Shown here piece by piece: positions 34,367 to 42,915 of a DNA stretch of 64,000 nt. Position 1 is the stretch's first letter; each line of letters begins with the position of its first letter. A program made the position numbers and the translations under genes. The stretch is taken from the NCBI RefSeq assembly GCF_003625485.1, contig NZ_RAIR01000004.1, positions 1-64,000 of the forward strand, given 5' to 3'. Source of the DNA: Butyrivibrio sp. CB08. Its GTDB lineage: Bacteria > Bacillota > Clostridia > Lachnospirales > Lachnospiraceae. Under the pieces are notes generated by a model. The model was not told the DNA's origin and ran no database searches. It was given only the letters and a program-made list of their open reading frames with translations.

Positions 34367-34837
34367 CTAGCCTCGTATCTTGCTGCAAAGGAAGTTGTAG
34401 AACTCCTCCTTCTGGTCTCCCAGGACTCTGTTGGTAAACATATATCCGTGGCTGTCATCCGACATAACAACGATCATGTTGTTTCTCTTAATGGCATTGG
34501 CTATCCTGTTCCACTTGATATCCTCTGACTTGTCAGAAGTCTCGACATGAACTCCCTTATCATTAAAGGTAAGCTCCATGTTCTTTGGCAGGTCCTCCAG
34601 CTGTTTAACGCTCATGCCATAGGTGGCAAGAGGCTGAATAACAGGGAAAACAAGGCATCCAAAGATCATAAGTATCCGCAAAAGATCTGAAGACGTGCCA
34701 AAAAACTTTAGTGTTAACAGGATCATGGCCACTGTAAACACAATGTTGACCAAACCAATTGGTGATTTATAAGTGCGCACCATAGCCATCTTCCAGATAT
34801 CAGCTGGCTTAACATCGCACATATACTTGTATTCCAT
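34367..34837 (-). CDS. YcxB-like small membrane protein
   Basis: A 156-residue protein of unknown role. Two hydrophobic helices (about residues 27-70 of the chosen frame) are followed by a soluble beta-rich tail with ELTFNDKGVHVET and WNRIANAIKRNN, which resembles the YcxB-like C-terminal domain in Firmicutes. The ATG at 34837 with GGAAGG six bases upstream is chosen over a TTG six codons earlier. It lies 22 bases after the TRAP large permease gene and before a terminator, so it is co-transcribed with the transporter. No function can be assigned from sequence. Confidence 0.7.
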   Translation of the reverse strand: MEYKYMCDVKPADIWKMAMVRTYKSPIGLVNIVFTVAMILLTLKFFGTSSDLLRILMIFGCLVFPVIQPLATYGMSVKQLEDLPKNMELTFNDKGVHVETSDKSEDIKWNRIANAIKRNNMIVVMSDDSHGYMFTNRVLGDQKEEFYNFLCSKIRG

Positions 34838-34859
34838 AGAAAAACCTTCCAGCAAAATA

Positions 34860-36155
34860 TTACTTATTGATCAGGTTCGGAAGGAACATACTGAGCTCAG
34901 GTATAAATGTAAGAAGCATAAGAACGGCGATCATGCAAAGATAGAATGGAAGTGTCGCCTTAACTACCTTCTCCATCTTAACCTTACCAACAGCAGATCC
35001 GATAAAGAGAACCGCACCTACAGGAGGTGTTAAAAGTCCGATACCGCAATTAAGTATGATCATTATACCAAACTGTATTGGGTTGATGCCAATTGATGTT
35101 GCGATTGGCAGAAGGATAGGTGTAGCGATCAGGATGATCGGAGCCATATCCATGATACAGCCAAGTACAAGAAGTATCAGGTTAAGTAAAAGTGCAATAA
35201 GAATTGGGTTACGTGTAAGACCGATGATAGCGTTAGCTGCAAGGTCTGGCACGTGAAGTGTTGTAAGACAGTATCCAAAGATACTTGATGTGGAGATAAG
35301 GATCATAACGATTGAAAGAGTGTCTACACACTTCTCAAGTACATTCCAAACTCCCTTGAGATCAAGTCCCTTGTAGATGAATACGCTGACAATAAGACTG
35401 TAGATAACAGCGATAGCAGCGGACTCTGTGGCAGTGAACACACCACCTACAACACCGATAACTACGATAACGATAGCAGCAAGAGCCCAGAAAGAAATAC
35501 TAAGCTGCTTGAGGAACTTCTTTAAGCTAAATGGATCACCCTTTGGATAGTGACGTCTCTTGGAAATGATAAATGATCCGATCATCAGCGAAAGAGCAAG
35601 AAGTGCTCCTGGAATATATCCAGCAAGGAACAGGCTTCCTACAGATACACCACCAGCACTCATGGCATAGATAACCATGTTGTGGCTTGGAGGAACAAGA
35701 AGTCCCTCACAGGATGATGTAATTGTTACCGCTGTTGAGAAATCATCATCATATCCCTGCTCAACCATCATAGGGATAAGGATACTTCCAAGTGATGCTG
35801 TATCAGCAGCAGCTGATCCTGAAATACCACCAAAGAAGTATGATGCCACGATATTAACCATGGCCATGCCACCGGTCATCCAGCCTACGCAGGAATCAGC
35901 CAGGGCAATAAGTTTTTCTGAAATACCACCTTCACCCATGATACAGCCCATGGTAATGAAGAACGGAACAGCCATAAGAGAAAAAGAGCTGATACCTTTT
36001 ACCATCTGCTGACAAACAGTATTAAGTGGAAGTCCCTGATAAAGGAGACAGAAAATAGATGAAAGTGCAACCGCGTAAGCGATCTGGAATCTTAAAAAGA
36101 TCATTACAAGAAAGCTTACAAGGAGAATTGCTATGGCAGCTGTATTAGGTGTCAT
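34860..36155 (-). CDS. TRAP transporter large permease DctM
   Basis: The main membrane subunit of a sodium-driven TRAP importer: 431 residues and about twelve helices. Family blocks seen are MTLGCIMGEGG-like VPFFITMGCIMGEGGISEKL, FGGISGSAAADTASLG, PSHNMVIYAMSAGG, and near the end GLLTPPVGAVLFIGSAVG. Its start overlaps the small permease stop (TAATG). Substrates of this family are organic acids such as C4-dicarboxylates, sialic acid or uronates; the specificity here cannot be read off. Confidence 0.95.
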   Translation of the reverse strand: MTPNTAAIAILLVSFLVMIFLRFQIAYAVALSSIFCLLYQGLPLNTVCQQMVKGISSFSLMAVPFFITMGCIMGEGGISEKLIALADSCVGWMTGGMAMVNIVASYFFGGISGSAAADTASLGSILIPMMVEQGYDDDFSTAVTITSSCEGLLVPPSHNMVIYAMSAGGVSVGSLFLAGYIPGALLALSLMIGSFIISKRRHYPKGDPFSLKKFLKQLSISFWALAAIVIVVIGVVGGVFTATESAAIAVIYSLIVSVFIYKGLDLKGVWNVLEKCVDTLSIVMILISTSSIFGYCLTTLHVPDLAANAIIGLTRNPILIALLLNLILLVLGCIMDMAPIILIATPILLPIATSIGINPIQFGIMIILNCGIGLLTPPVGAVLFIGSAVGKVKMEKVVKATLPFYLCMIAVLMLLTFIPELSMFLPNLINK

Positions 36156-36679
36156 TATGCATCTACCTCCCTTCCTGTAAGTCTCTTGATGTGGTTGTAG
36201 ATTGCCTCAAGCTCAAAGATGATCATGGCAACTCCAGCAACCGGAATTGGGAAGTACATCCAAAATCTGGAAAGCTTTGGAAGTGATACGTACACACCCT
36301 TTGCTCCCAGTGTAGTAGCGTAACGCCACCCCACTATCATCATTACAAATGCAAGTCCAAGGACAAATGCATCTGAAAGCAAATCCAAAATCTGTAATAG
36401 TTTTTTGGGTAGATATCTGTCAAGAGCAGTCATACGGATGTGGGCACCGCGTCTGATGGCCAGAGCAGCAGATAATACTGCCATATATGACATGAGAGTG
36501 AGGACAACCTCCTCACTCCATGATGGGTCTGGTACAAAAGAAACGTATCTTCCAAGTACGCTCATGCTGGTGATCAGAATGTCTGCCACCAGAAGGAGCT
36601 TACAAACAAATAAAACAACTTTGTAAGTCACATCATATGCTGGCTTGATCTTGTCCACCGTTTTGAAGAAAGAATCCAT
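36155..36679 (-). CDS. TRAP transporter small permease DctQ
   Basis: A four-helix membrane protein of 174 residues with the DctQ pattern: SWSEEVVLTLMSYMAVLSAALAIRRGAHIRMT contains the E-E-V and R-G-x-H-I motifs typical of the family. It forms the membrane complex with DctM, encoded directly downstream with overlapping codons, and receives solute from the DctP encoded upstream. Confidence 0.93.
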   Translation of the reverse strand: MDSFFKTVDKIKPAYDVTYKVVLFVCKLLLVADILITSMSVLGRYVSFVPDPSWSEEVVLTLMSYMAVLSAALAIRRGAHIRMTALDRYLPKKLLQILDLLSDAFVLGLAFVMMIVGWRYATTLGAKGVYVSLPKLSRFWMYFPIPVAGVAMIIFELEAIYNHIKRLTGREVDA

Positions 36680-36719
36680 AATACCTCCGGTAATTTACAA
36701 GATAAGCTGTTATAAATCA

Positions 36720-36740
36720 GAGTGGTGCAAAGCACCACTC
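36720..36740 (-). promoter_or_regulatory. Intercistronic hairpin between dctP and dctQ
   Basis: A perfect 9-bp stem (GAGTGGTGC, loop of three, GCACCACTC) lies in the 92-base spacer after dctP. On the minus strand it is followed by TGATTTATAA, not a T-run, so full termination is unlikely. Such hairpins often protect the upstream message and raise binding-protein levels relative to permeases. Confidence 0.55.
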
Positions 36741-36771
36741 CGACCATTTTTTGTCTTTATTTCAATTTGAA

Positions 36772-37869
36772 TTACTTACCAAGGTCAACGAGCTTCTGGT
36801 AGTAGTCCTCAAGACCCTTGATGTTCTCTTCGATAACAGGCTTAACTGCTTCCTGCCAAGGTGTGATGTCATCAACTTCGATGATTGTTACGCCATCAGC
36901 CTTAAGCTCGTCAAGAACCTCTTTCTCCTTGCTCTCTGAGATTGATCTGTTGTACTCAGAAGCTGCCTTACCTGCATCCATAAGGATCTGCTGCTGGTCA
37001 GCTGAGAGCTTGTTCCAAGCTTCGTCTGTGATAACAACCTGGATAGCACCAAGTGTGTGTCCGTCAAGGATCATGTAAGGTGCAACCTCAGGGAATGCAT
37101 TTGACTTGTAGTTAGCGATAGGCTGCTCAGCACCATCAACAACACCAGTCTGAAGAGCTGAGTAAAGCTCACCAAATGATACTACTGTAGGAGAAGCGCC
37201 AAGACCTTCAACAAGACCATTCATGATAGGGTCGTTAGAAACACGAAGCTTCATGCCCTTGAATGAGTTGATATCTGTGATCTCGTTAACTGTGAAGAAA
37301 TGACGGAAACCTTCCTCACCATAGTAAAGACCTCTTACGCCTGAACCGTTCTCTGAAGGCTCCTGAAGGAATTCCTGAGCAAGGTCAGATGTAGCGAATT
37401 TCCAGAAATGCTCACGGCTTGTGAAGATGTATGGAAGTGAAAGAAGCATTGACTTCTGTCCGCCGTAGCTTGTAAGAGCGAAAGCTGAGATACGTGACAT
37501 ATCGATTGTGCCGCCGCCACCGAGCATTGAGTCAAGTACGTCGTTCTCTGATCCAAGAACACCACTTGCCTGAAGGTCGATGATGATTGATCCGTTTGAT
37601 CTAGCCTCAACTTCTTCCTTGAACTTCTGGTCTGTCATACCAACGATTGTGTCAAGAGGGTTAACCTCTGCCATAACAAGTGTGATAGCGTCTGCTGCTG
37701 GCTCTGCTGCAGGTGCTTCTGCTGCAGGTGCTTCTGCTGCTGGAGCCTCTGCTGCTGGTGCCTCAGCTGCAGGTGCTTCTGCTGGAGCTTCTGGTGCTGT
37801 AACACCACATGCTGTCATGGAAAGAACCATAGCAGCTGTTAAAACTACTGATAAAAATCTTCTCTTCAT
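36772..37869 (-). CDS. TRAP transporter solute-binding lipoprotein DctP
   Basis: The solute receptor of the TRAP system. It has a lipoprotein signal (lipobox SMTAC) and then an unusual linker of repeated Ala-Pro-Ala-Ala-Glu units (about residues 27-58). The DctP fold follows, with MKLRVSNDPIMNGLVEGLGA near residue 205 and GVVDGAEQPIANYKS. The linker probably spaces the binding domain from the membrane. The gene is first in the order dctP, dctQ, dctM and the YcxB-like gene. It is likely controlled by the nearby two-component system. The substrate is unknown. Confidence 0.94.
   Translation of the reverse strand: MKRRFLSVVLTAAMVLSMTACGVTAPEAPAEAPAAEAPAAEAPAAEAPAAEAPAAEPAADAITLVMAEVNPLDTIVGMTDQKFKEEVEARSNGSIIIDLQASGVLGSENDVLDSMLGGGGTIDMSRISAFALTSYGGQKSMLLSLPYIFTSREHFWKFATSDLAQEFLQEPSENGSGVRGLYYGEEGFRHFFTVNEITDINSFKGMKLRVSNDPIMNGLVEGLGASPTVVSFGELYSALQTGVVDGAEQPIANYKSNAFPEVAPYMILDGHTLGAIQVVITDEAWNKLSADQQQILMDAGKAASEYNRSISESKEKEVLDELKADGVTIIEVDDITPWQEAVKPVIEENIKGLEDYYQKLVDLGK
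37694..37800. repeat. 15-bp tandem repeat coding the Ala-Pro-Glu linker of DctP
   Basis: About six imperfect copies of a 15-base unit (GCTGCAGGTGCTTCT and variants on the plus strand) encode APAAE repeats. Such in-frame repeats can change copy number by slippage and so change linker length. Confidence 0.8.
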
Positions 37870-38069
37870 TTTTAACCTCCCTTTAGTTAAAAGAAAAAAT
37901 GTTAGGACAATTTCTGTCCTTTGATAAACAGATTATAAATTGTATAAACAAATCATTAAATCGGACATTATTAGCATTGAATAGCATATTTTTAATGTCA
38001 GCAAAAGTAATGTATAATAATGTGTATACTAATTTGAGATTAAATCCTGATCCTTCAGGGAGGACATAA

Positions 38070-39209
38070 ATGAACATACTTGCTGTAGCAACTTCGGATT
38101 ATATCGGGCTTATGCTTCTCGTGGCCATGCTTATATCAAGCCGCATCAGAAGAGCAGATTCAACCCACTCAGAATACAAGATATTTTCAGCGATCACCTT
38201 TCTTACAATGATTGCCTGTGTCGTGGACTTCTTTGTATTTTACAGTGACGGAAAACCAGGAAAGCTTATGAAAGCCATCAACATGATCGGCAACACCTAT
38301 TGCTTTATGGCCAACCCATTCTTTATAGCATCCTGGTGTCTCTATGAAGACCTTAAGCTCTACCGTTCCAAGGTAAGGGTAAAGAAGATCTACACCTACG
38401 CTTTTATTCCTGCTGTACTTCTAGCAGTGATTGCTCTCGTAAACAACTTCGTTCCTATCATTTATACAATCGATGCCAACAACGTTTACTCACGGCTTCC
38501 AGCCAGCTATCTGTATTACATCGTAGACACCGGCTATATTATCTTTAGCGTGTATATTTTAAAGAAATTCGAGGAACGTTACGGAAAGGTTCGCTTCTTC
38601 CCGCTTTACCTCATGGTTGGCCCCATAGTTATTGGATGTGCCCTTCAGGTTATTTTCTACGGCATATCACTTATCTGGGTTTCAATTTCAGTTGGACTTA
38701 CAGCGATCTACATGTCGCTTCAAAACGAGTTCTCATATCTTGATAAGCTGACAGGCCTGTACAACAGAGCCTATCTGGATTACCAGCTGGAGAACCTGTC
38801 TAAGGAGAAGAAGACGGTCGGCGGAATCATGATAGACGTTGACTATTTCAAGAGCATCAACGACAACTTCGGACACCACGCAGGAGACGAAGCCCTTATC
38901 GATGTAGCGAGAGTCATCACCTTTGCCAAGCCTGACAAGGCCATAGCTACAAGGTTTGCCGGCGATGAGTTCATCATCCTTGTAACTGATACTTCTGAAA
39001 AAGAGATGAACAACATCCTAAAGAGCCTCCACGACGAGGTTGATCTGTTCAACGAAACAGAGGGAAGACAGTACAAACTGTCGCTTTCCATGGGCTACAG
39101 CTTATTCGACCAGAACATCGAAACTCTGGATGATTTCTTAAAACACATGGACGACAACATGTACGAAGAAAAGCAAAAGAACCATATCGCAGAACTTGCA
39201 AAGAGTTAA
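38070..39209 (+). CDS. Membrane diguanylate cyclase (GGDEF domain)
   Basis: The first 210 residues hold about seven hydrophobic helices, and a C-terminal GGDEF domain spans about 215-379. The domain has the LDKLTGLYNRAYLD entry and the active-site loop FAGDEFIIL near residue 298 (AGDEF in place of GGDEF, a substitution compatible with activity). DVDYFKSINDNFGHHAGDEAL gives the metal site. It should make cyclic di-GMP in response to a membrane signal. I saw no RxxD inhibitory site directly before the loop. A TATAAT box (38013-38018) lies upstream, and the GGGAGG site precedes the ATG. No EAL partner is in the window. Confidence 0.92.
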   Translation: MNILAVATSDYIGLMLLVAMLISSRIRRADSTHSEYKIFSAITFLTMIACVVDFFVFYSDGKPGKLMKAINMIGNTYCFMANPFFIASWCLYEDLKLYRSKVRVKKIYTYAFIPAVLLAVIALVNNFVPIIYTIDANNVYSRLPASYLYYIVDTGYIIFSVYILKKFEERYGKVRFFPLYLMVGPIVIGCALQVIFYGISLIWVSISVGLTAIYMSLQNEFSYLDKLTGLYNRAYLDYQLENLSKEKKTVGGIMIDVDYFKSINDNFGHHAGDEALIDVARVITFAKPDKAIATRFAGDEFIILVTDTSEKEMNNILKSLHDEVDLFNETEGRQYKLSLSMGYSLFDQNIETLDDFLKHMDDNMYEEKQKNHIAELAKS

Positions 39210-39210
39210 A

Positions 39211-39245
39211 AAAACGGAGCATCCCATCGAGATGCTCCGTTTTCT
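39211..39245. terminator. Bidirectional terminator between converging genes
   Basis: A perfect stem ACGGAGCATC/GATGCTCCGT (39214-39223 with 39231-39240) has A-runs on the left and T-runs on the right. It serves the cyclase gene on the plus strand and the dehydrogenase gene on the minus strand. Confidence 0.93.
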
Positions 39246-39252
39246 ATTTGTA

Positions 39253-40374
39253 TCAGTATTTTATCATGATCTTAATATAGTCTTCTGACTTGCGGTGCAT
39301 GATATCAAGGCCCTTTGGCATGTCAGCAATGGAGAAGCTGTGGGTTACAAGGTTTCCTGGATGGAAAGCCGATTTCTCTTTTGCAAAGTCTTCCAGACGG
39401 CTGATCACATAGCGCCAGTCGTCCATGGCATTTTTGTCAGATTCATCACCATCAATTCCGCTAAATGCAGAGTTCCAGGTTCCTGTAAGACTCATCTGGT
39501 TTCTCAGGATCTTCCAGTAAGTCTCTCTGGTAAGGTCCATATCTGAAGCAGGATTACCAACCAGCATAACACGGCCAAGAGGCGCTGTGCACTTGATTGC
39601 CTGCTCATAGCTCTCTGGTCTTCCGATACATTCGAAGTAGTAGTCAGCTCCTGCCCCTGTAGTTTTCTTAATGAAGGCTACAGGATCTCCATATCTTACG
39701 TCAAAGAACTGTTCTTCCTTATATCCCATTTCCAGAAGCTTTTTCTTCTGGATATCCTTGTTGCCAATACAATAAACCTTCGTGTATCCTGCATCCTTTA
39801 GGAAAAGAGCTGTCAGAAGCCCTATAGTTCCAAGACCGCAGACAACGATACTGATGTTTTCTTTTTGCGTTTTTTCAGGTGCGCTTTTGTCACCAAGACC
39901 GCCCTCTATGAGTCCCACATTTCTTATGGCGTGAACTGCAACGCTCATGGGCTCTAACATAGCGGCGTCTTCATCTGATACCTCCTCAGGTATAGGGAGA
40001 AGATTCCATACAGGAGCTGTGACATATTCTGCAAAGCCACCATCACACCTTGAGCCCAGGTAGTTGTAGTTTTCGCACATTTCATAGTGTCCTGCTTTGC
40101 ACTGAGGGCATTCCTTGCAAGGTATGAGAGGAAAGATTCCAACTCTTTTGCCCACAAGCTCAGGTCTGTCCGCGCACTCTTTTACCCTGCCTGTCATCTC
40201 GTGGCCTGGGATAAGTGGCATATTGTGAGCACCGGTCTTAAATATCCTTGGAACGTCAGATCCGCAGATACCGCAGCAGCTAAGCTCAATAAGGGCTTCG
40301 CCTGCCTTGGGGGCCGGGATATCCACCTCCGCATATTTTAAGTTGTCTATTCCGTATAAAACCTGTGCTTTCAT
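39253..40374 (-). CDS. Zinc-dependent alcohol dehydrogenase, polyol(-phosphate) type
   Basis: A medium-chain dehydrogenase of 373 residues with catalytic zinc ligands in CCGICGSDVPR and GHEMTG, and a structural zinc cluster CKECPQCKAGHYEMC near residue 95. The NAD-binding GLGTIGLL motif is near residue 184. It most resembles galactitol-1-phosphate 5-dehydrogenase (GatD) and sorbitol/L-threonine dehydrogenases. No PTS genes are nearby, so GatD is only a label. It is encoded three bases after a phosphatase of the inositol-monophosphatase family, suggesting a two-step route on a sugar or cyclitol phosphate. Confidence 0.85.
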   Translation of the reverse strand: MKAQVLYGIDNLKYAEVDIPAPKAGEALIELSCCGICGSDVPRIFKTGAHNMPLIPGHEMTGRVKECADRPELVGKRVGIFPLIPCKECPQCKAGHYEMCENYNYLGSRCDGGFAEYVTAPVWNLLPIPEEVSDEDAAMLEPMSVAVHAIRNVGLIEGGLGDKSAPEKTQKENISIVVCGLGTIGLLTALFLKDAGYTKVYCIGNKDIQKKKLLEMGYKEEQFFDVRYGDPVAFIKKTTGAGADYYFECIGRPESYEQAIKCTAPLGRVMLVGNPASDMDLTRETYWKILRNQMSLTGTWNSAFSGIDGDESDKNAMDDWRYVISRLEDFAKEKSAFHPGNLVTHSFSIADMPKGLDIMHRKSEDYIKIMIKY

Positions 40375-40377
40375 TGC

Positions 40378-41139
40378 TCAAAGCTCCTTTGCTATACGTT
40401 TGTTGGTAGCAAGAACTGATGATGGTCTGTCATAGGGAAGTGGCTCTCCATCTACGGTTGTCACTACTCCTCCGGCTTCCTTTACCATGAGGGAACCAGC
40501 AGCGTGATCCCATGGATAGAGCCTTAGCTCAAAGTAAAGCTCTGCTCTTCCAGCCGCGATGGTGCAAAGGTCGATGGCTGCGGAACCGCTTCTTCTAAGA
40601 TCCAGTCCTCTCTTAAAGTATTCAAAGGCTCTTTTGAAAGTCTCCTCGTAGAGTTCTTCATAATATGGAGCCGCTCCAAAGAGCACCAGTCCATTTTCAA
40701 GAGGCTCATCGGAAACGTGAATCCTCTTTCCGTTGCAGTAAGCGCCCTCTCCGGCTATAGCAGTAAACATCTCATCTGAGTATGGGTTATAAACTACGCC
40801 GATCTTAGCCTCGCCGCCCTCAATGAGCGCCACTGAGATGCAGCTCATCCTGTAGTCCTTGATGAAATTCGTGGTTCCATCAATCGGGTCCACGATAAAG
40901 AATTTATGCTCCTTATCAAACTCCGCCTGGTCGCCCTCTTCCCCAATAAACCTGGCATCTGGAACCAGGGCCAGGAGCTCTTTTCTAAGAATAGCCTCTA
41001 TCTTCTTGTCATACTCTGTGACAAAATTCGCAAGCCCTGTCTTTTCATCAATGGCTATGTGCTCTCTGTCAGCGTTTTTTATTATCTCTCCGCAGGATCT
41101 GACTATGCTGCAGATATCTTCTAGCAGTTTTTTGCTCAT
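40378..41139 (-). CDS. Inositol-monophosphatase-family phosphatase
   Basis: A lithium-sensitive-type, magnesium-dependent sugar phosphatase of 253 residues. The metal-binding sites are GEEGD (near residue 67), VDPIDGTTNFI (near residue 83) and the late block YPWDHAAGSLMVKEAGG. It dephosphorylates inositol 1-phosphate or related sugar phosphates or nucleotides; the substrate here is unresolved. It is the first gene of a two-gene operon with the dehydrogenase. The palindrome array at 41.2-41.5 kb lies directly upstream and may control it. Confidence 0.92.
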   Translation of the reverse strand: MSKKLLEDICSIVRSCGEIIKNADREHIAIDEKTGLANFVTEYDKKIEAILRKELLALVPDARFIGEEGDQAEFDKEHKFFIVDPIDGTTNFIKDYRMSCISVALIEGGEAKIGVVYNPYSDEMFTAIAGEGAYCNGKRIHVSDEPLENGLVLFGAAPYYEELYEETFKRAFEYFKRGLDLRRSGSAAIDLCTIAAGRAELYFELRLYPWDHAAGSLMVKEAGGVVTTVDGEPLPYDRPSSVLATNKRIAKEL

Positions 41140-41184
41140 ATTTTCCTCGCTTTGCCATGTTCTGATTGTATCTTTGAGGCCTGT

Positions 41185-41455
41185 TTACGGACCAAATACT
41201 CAAAACATGTCTTCTGATCCGTAGTTTTTCGCCCTATAACACTTGTTATTTTATTGTTTTACGGACCAATCCGCAGTTTTGTCTCTCCTGGTCCGTAAAA
41301 TCACTTTTTTGACGTTGAGAACCACCGTCTATCACTATTATATTACGGACCAGACGACAATATAACAGTAATTGGTCTGATTTTATCGATATTTCAATTT
41401 TTCAGAGTAAAAAAATTACAGACCAGAAGCAAGAAACTAGCTTTCTGGTCTGTAA
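41185..41455. repeat. Array of four phased 40-bp palindromes (TTACGGACCA-N20-TGGTCCGTAA)
   Basis: This fills the 375-base gap upstream of the phosphatase gene. The elements are 41185-41224, 41259-41298, 41343-41382 and 41416-41455. Each has two 10-base arms separated by exactly 20 bases; the 20-base cores are unrelated. Arm changes covary: the fourth element has TTACAGACCA/TGGTCTGTAA. The centres are 74, 84 and 73 bases apart, close to 7, 8 and 7 helical turns. A partial half-site TTGGTCC follows at 41464. The element family is not one I recognise: it may be a set of protein-binding operators or RNA hairpins. The fourth element also serves as a terminator. Confidence 0.85.
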
Positions 41456-41457
41456 TG
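41409..41457 (-). terminator. Terminator of the DnaJ-domain gene (fourth palindrome of the array)
   Basis: The stem ATTACAGACCAGAAGC/GCTTTCTGGTCTGTAAT is nearly perfect and is followed on the minus strand by seven T residues. A shorter T-run flanks it on the plus strand. It follows the DnaJ-domain gene by about 60 bases. Confidence 0.85.
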
Positions 41458-41514
41458 ACTTTTTTGGTCCCATTCCAGGCAGAGAACTGCCAAAATATTT
41501 AATGAAAAAAACTC

Positions 41515-42186
41515 TTAGAAGAAGAATACAAACTTCAGGAGAATCGATATAACTTCATATATCAGGAACCACTTAAAGAGCTTACCAAAGATGCTGCTGC
41601 CTGTTGCAGGAGTGTTCCAGTTACTATTTCCATTGGCCCCATTGCTGCCATTGTTGTAGCCATTGCCATAGTAGTGGCCATTTCTGGTGTTACTGAAGTT
41701 ACCAAAACGGAAGAATCCAAATGGGCCAAAACCGAAGAAGGTTCCAAAGTCCTCGAAAGGATTCTCGCCGCTGGTTTGCCAGTTGCCATAGCCATTTCCG
41801 CCAAAGCCATAGCCACCGTTACCGCCATAGCCTGATCCGGAAGTATTACTGCTTGAATAATAGCCATCTGTACCCGTAGCGCTGCCATAGCCTGAACCAT
41901 AACCAGTTTCAGAACCATATCCTGTTCCACGGCTTGATCCAGGGCCATAGCTTGTTCCAGATCCGTAGCTTGATCCTGGTCCATAACCCGAAGCATGTCT
42001 TGCTGTGTGGGGCTTTGACAGGATGTCGTAAGCCGCATTAACTTCGTTCATGCGCTCTGCTGCCACCTCATCCCCTGGATTTAAGTCTGGGTGGTATTTC
42101 TTAGCCAGCGTTCTATATGCTTTTTTAATTTCTTCGTCTGATGCGCCAGGAGCTACTCCCAGCACCTTGTAAGGATCTCGTACCAT
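41515..42186 (-). CDS. DnaJ-domain membrane protein with Gly/Ser/Tyr-rich region
   Basis: Residues 1-62 are a J-domain ([20 protein letters not shown], with the HPD motif in [10 protein letters not shown]), which stimulates a DnaK-type chaperone. Residues 65-150 are low-complexity Gly, Ser, Tyr and Thr repeats of the type GxGYGSG. A Phe-rich stretch ([15 protein letters not shown]), an Asn-rich stretch and a C-terminal hydrophobic helix ([17 protein letters not shown]) follow. There is no zinc-finger or client-binding domain, so it is not DnaJ itself. It is probably a tail-anchored co-chaperone at the membrane. It lies 48 bases after the zinc-ribbon gene. Confidence 0.85.
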   Translation of the reverse strand: MVRDPYKVLGVAPGASDEEIKKAYRTLAKKYHPDLNPGDEVAAERMNEVNAAYDILSKPHTARHASGYGPGSSYGSGTSYGPGSSRGTGYGSETGYGSGYGSATGTDGYYSSSNTSGSGYGGNGGYGFGGNGYGNWQTSGENPFEDFGTFFGFGPFGFFRFGNFSNTRNGHYYGNGYNNGSNGANGNSNWNTPATGSSIFGKLFKWFLIYEVISILLKFVFFF

Positions 42187-42234
42187 TTCCTTCCCCCATG
42201 GCCAAAGGCCATATACATCACCTCGAGGCTCTTA

Positions 42235-42663
42235 TCATGTCCTCTTAATAAATCTCTCGCTGCACTTAGGGCATCTGATCTCTATCCTGCCCTTTCCCTT
42301 TGGAACTCTTATCTGCTGATGACAACTCTTGCAGATATAATACCTGCTTGTCTTGCGGTCTCTCCACTGAAGCTTTACAAGCCCGGCTCTTTTTCTGATG
42401 CCATTTGTCATCTCCAGATACTTTTTATTCTCTGCATATCTCTTTGTAATGTTCTTTGAAAAAGTCCTGAACATCGAATATGCAAATAGTCCGATCCAGG
42501 TAAAGTAAATTATAACGCTTGAAGCAAATATATTTACTACCAGAAGGATCATGGATAAACCATAGCAAAGTCTTGCGAGATTATCAAACCCATTTCGTCC
42601 ATACAGAAGTCTCATCATAAAGCCCTGAAGGACAAATCGTATCTGTTTTAAATTATTCTTCAT
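42235..42663 (-). CDS. Membrane protein with C-terminal zinc ribbon
   Basis: A 142-residue protein of unknown function, of a kind seen beside J-domain genes in Clostridia. Two hydrophobic helices (about residues 30-65) are followed by a basic stretch and a zinc ribbon with CKSCHQQIRVP and RCPKCSERF. The second of two close ATG codons (42663) is preferred because AGAGG is at a workable distance. It is the probable partner of the DnaJ-domain membrane protein encoded downstream; both seem to sit at the inner face of the membrane. Confidence 0.75.
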   Translation of the reverse strand: MKNNLKQIRFVLQGFMMRLLYGRNGFDNLARLCYGLSMILLVVNIFASSVIIYFTWIGLFAYSMFRTFSKNITKRYAENKKYLEMTNGIRKRAGLVKLQWRDRKTSRYYICKSCHQQIRVPKGKGRIEIRCPKCSERFIKRT

Positions 42664-42810
42664 TTTCATGCCTCTGTTTCAATTCCTTTCCCAAATTCTA
42701 CCTTATTATGGCCAAACTATAAATGATTTATTTCGCAAAAAAGTGTGTCTTATTTTGCTGATTTGAACATGTTATCAGGTTCACCTTAAAACAACCTAAA
42801 TCCTGCACGC

Positions 42811-42846
42811 AAAAATACTCCGGAGCGGATGAGCCCCGGAGTATTC
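42811..42846 (-). terminator. Terminator of cysK
   Basis: The minus-strand stem AATACTCCGG-GC/GC-CCGGAGTATT with a short loop is followed by five T residues. The rest of the 250-base gap up to the zinc-ribbon gene holds no recognisable gene. Confidence 0.9.
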
Positions 42847-42915
42847 TTTACACGTGTAAATTGGCAAAAACTTTGGCTTTTATAATGGTAGGTAGGGTAA
42901 CCTTATGGCTTCTTA

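Noticed and set aside
36720-36740. Rho-independent terminator between dctP and dctQ
   Set aside because: The stem is perfect but is followed by TGATTTATAA rather than a T-run, and dctQ and dctM must be expressed with dctP.
39253-41139. Complete galactitol or inositol utilisation operon
   Set aside because: Only a dehydrogenase and a phosphatase are present; no PTS, kinase, IolG-type or regulator gene is adjacent, so the specific pathway cannot be claimed.
41185-41455. CRISPR-like or integron attC array
   Set aside because: The conserved parts are palindromic arms, not a repeat of constant sequence with spacers, there are only four units, and no cas, integrase or attC-type core sites are nearby.
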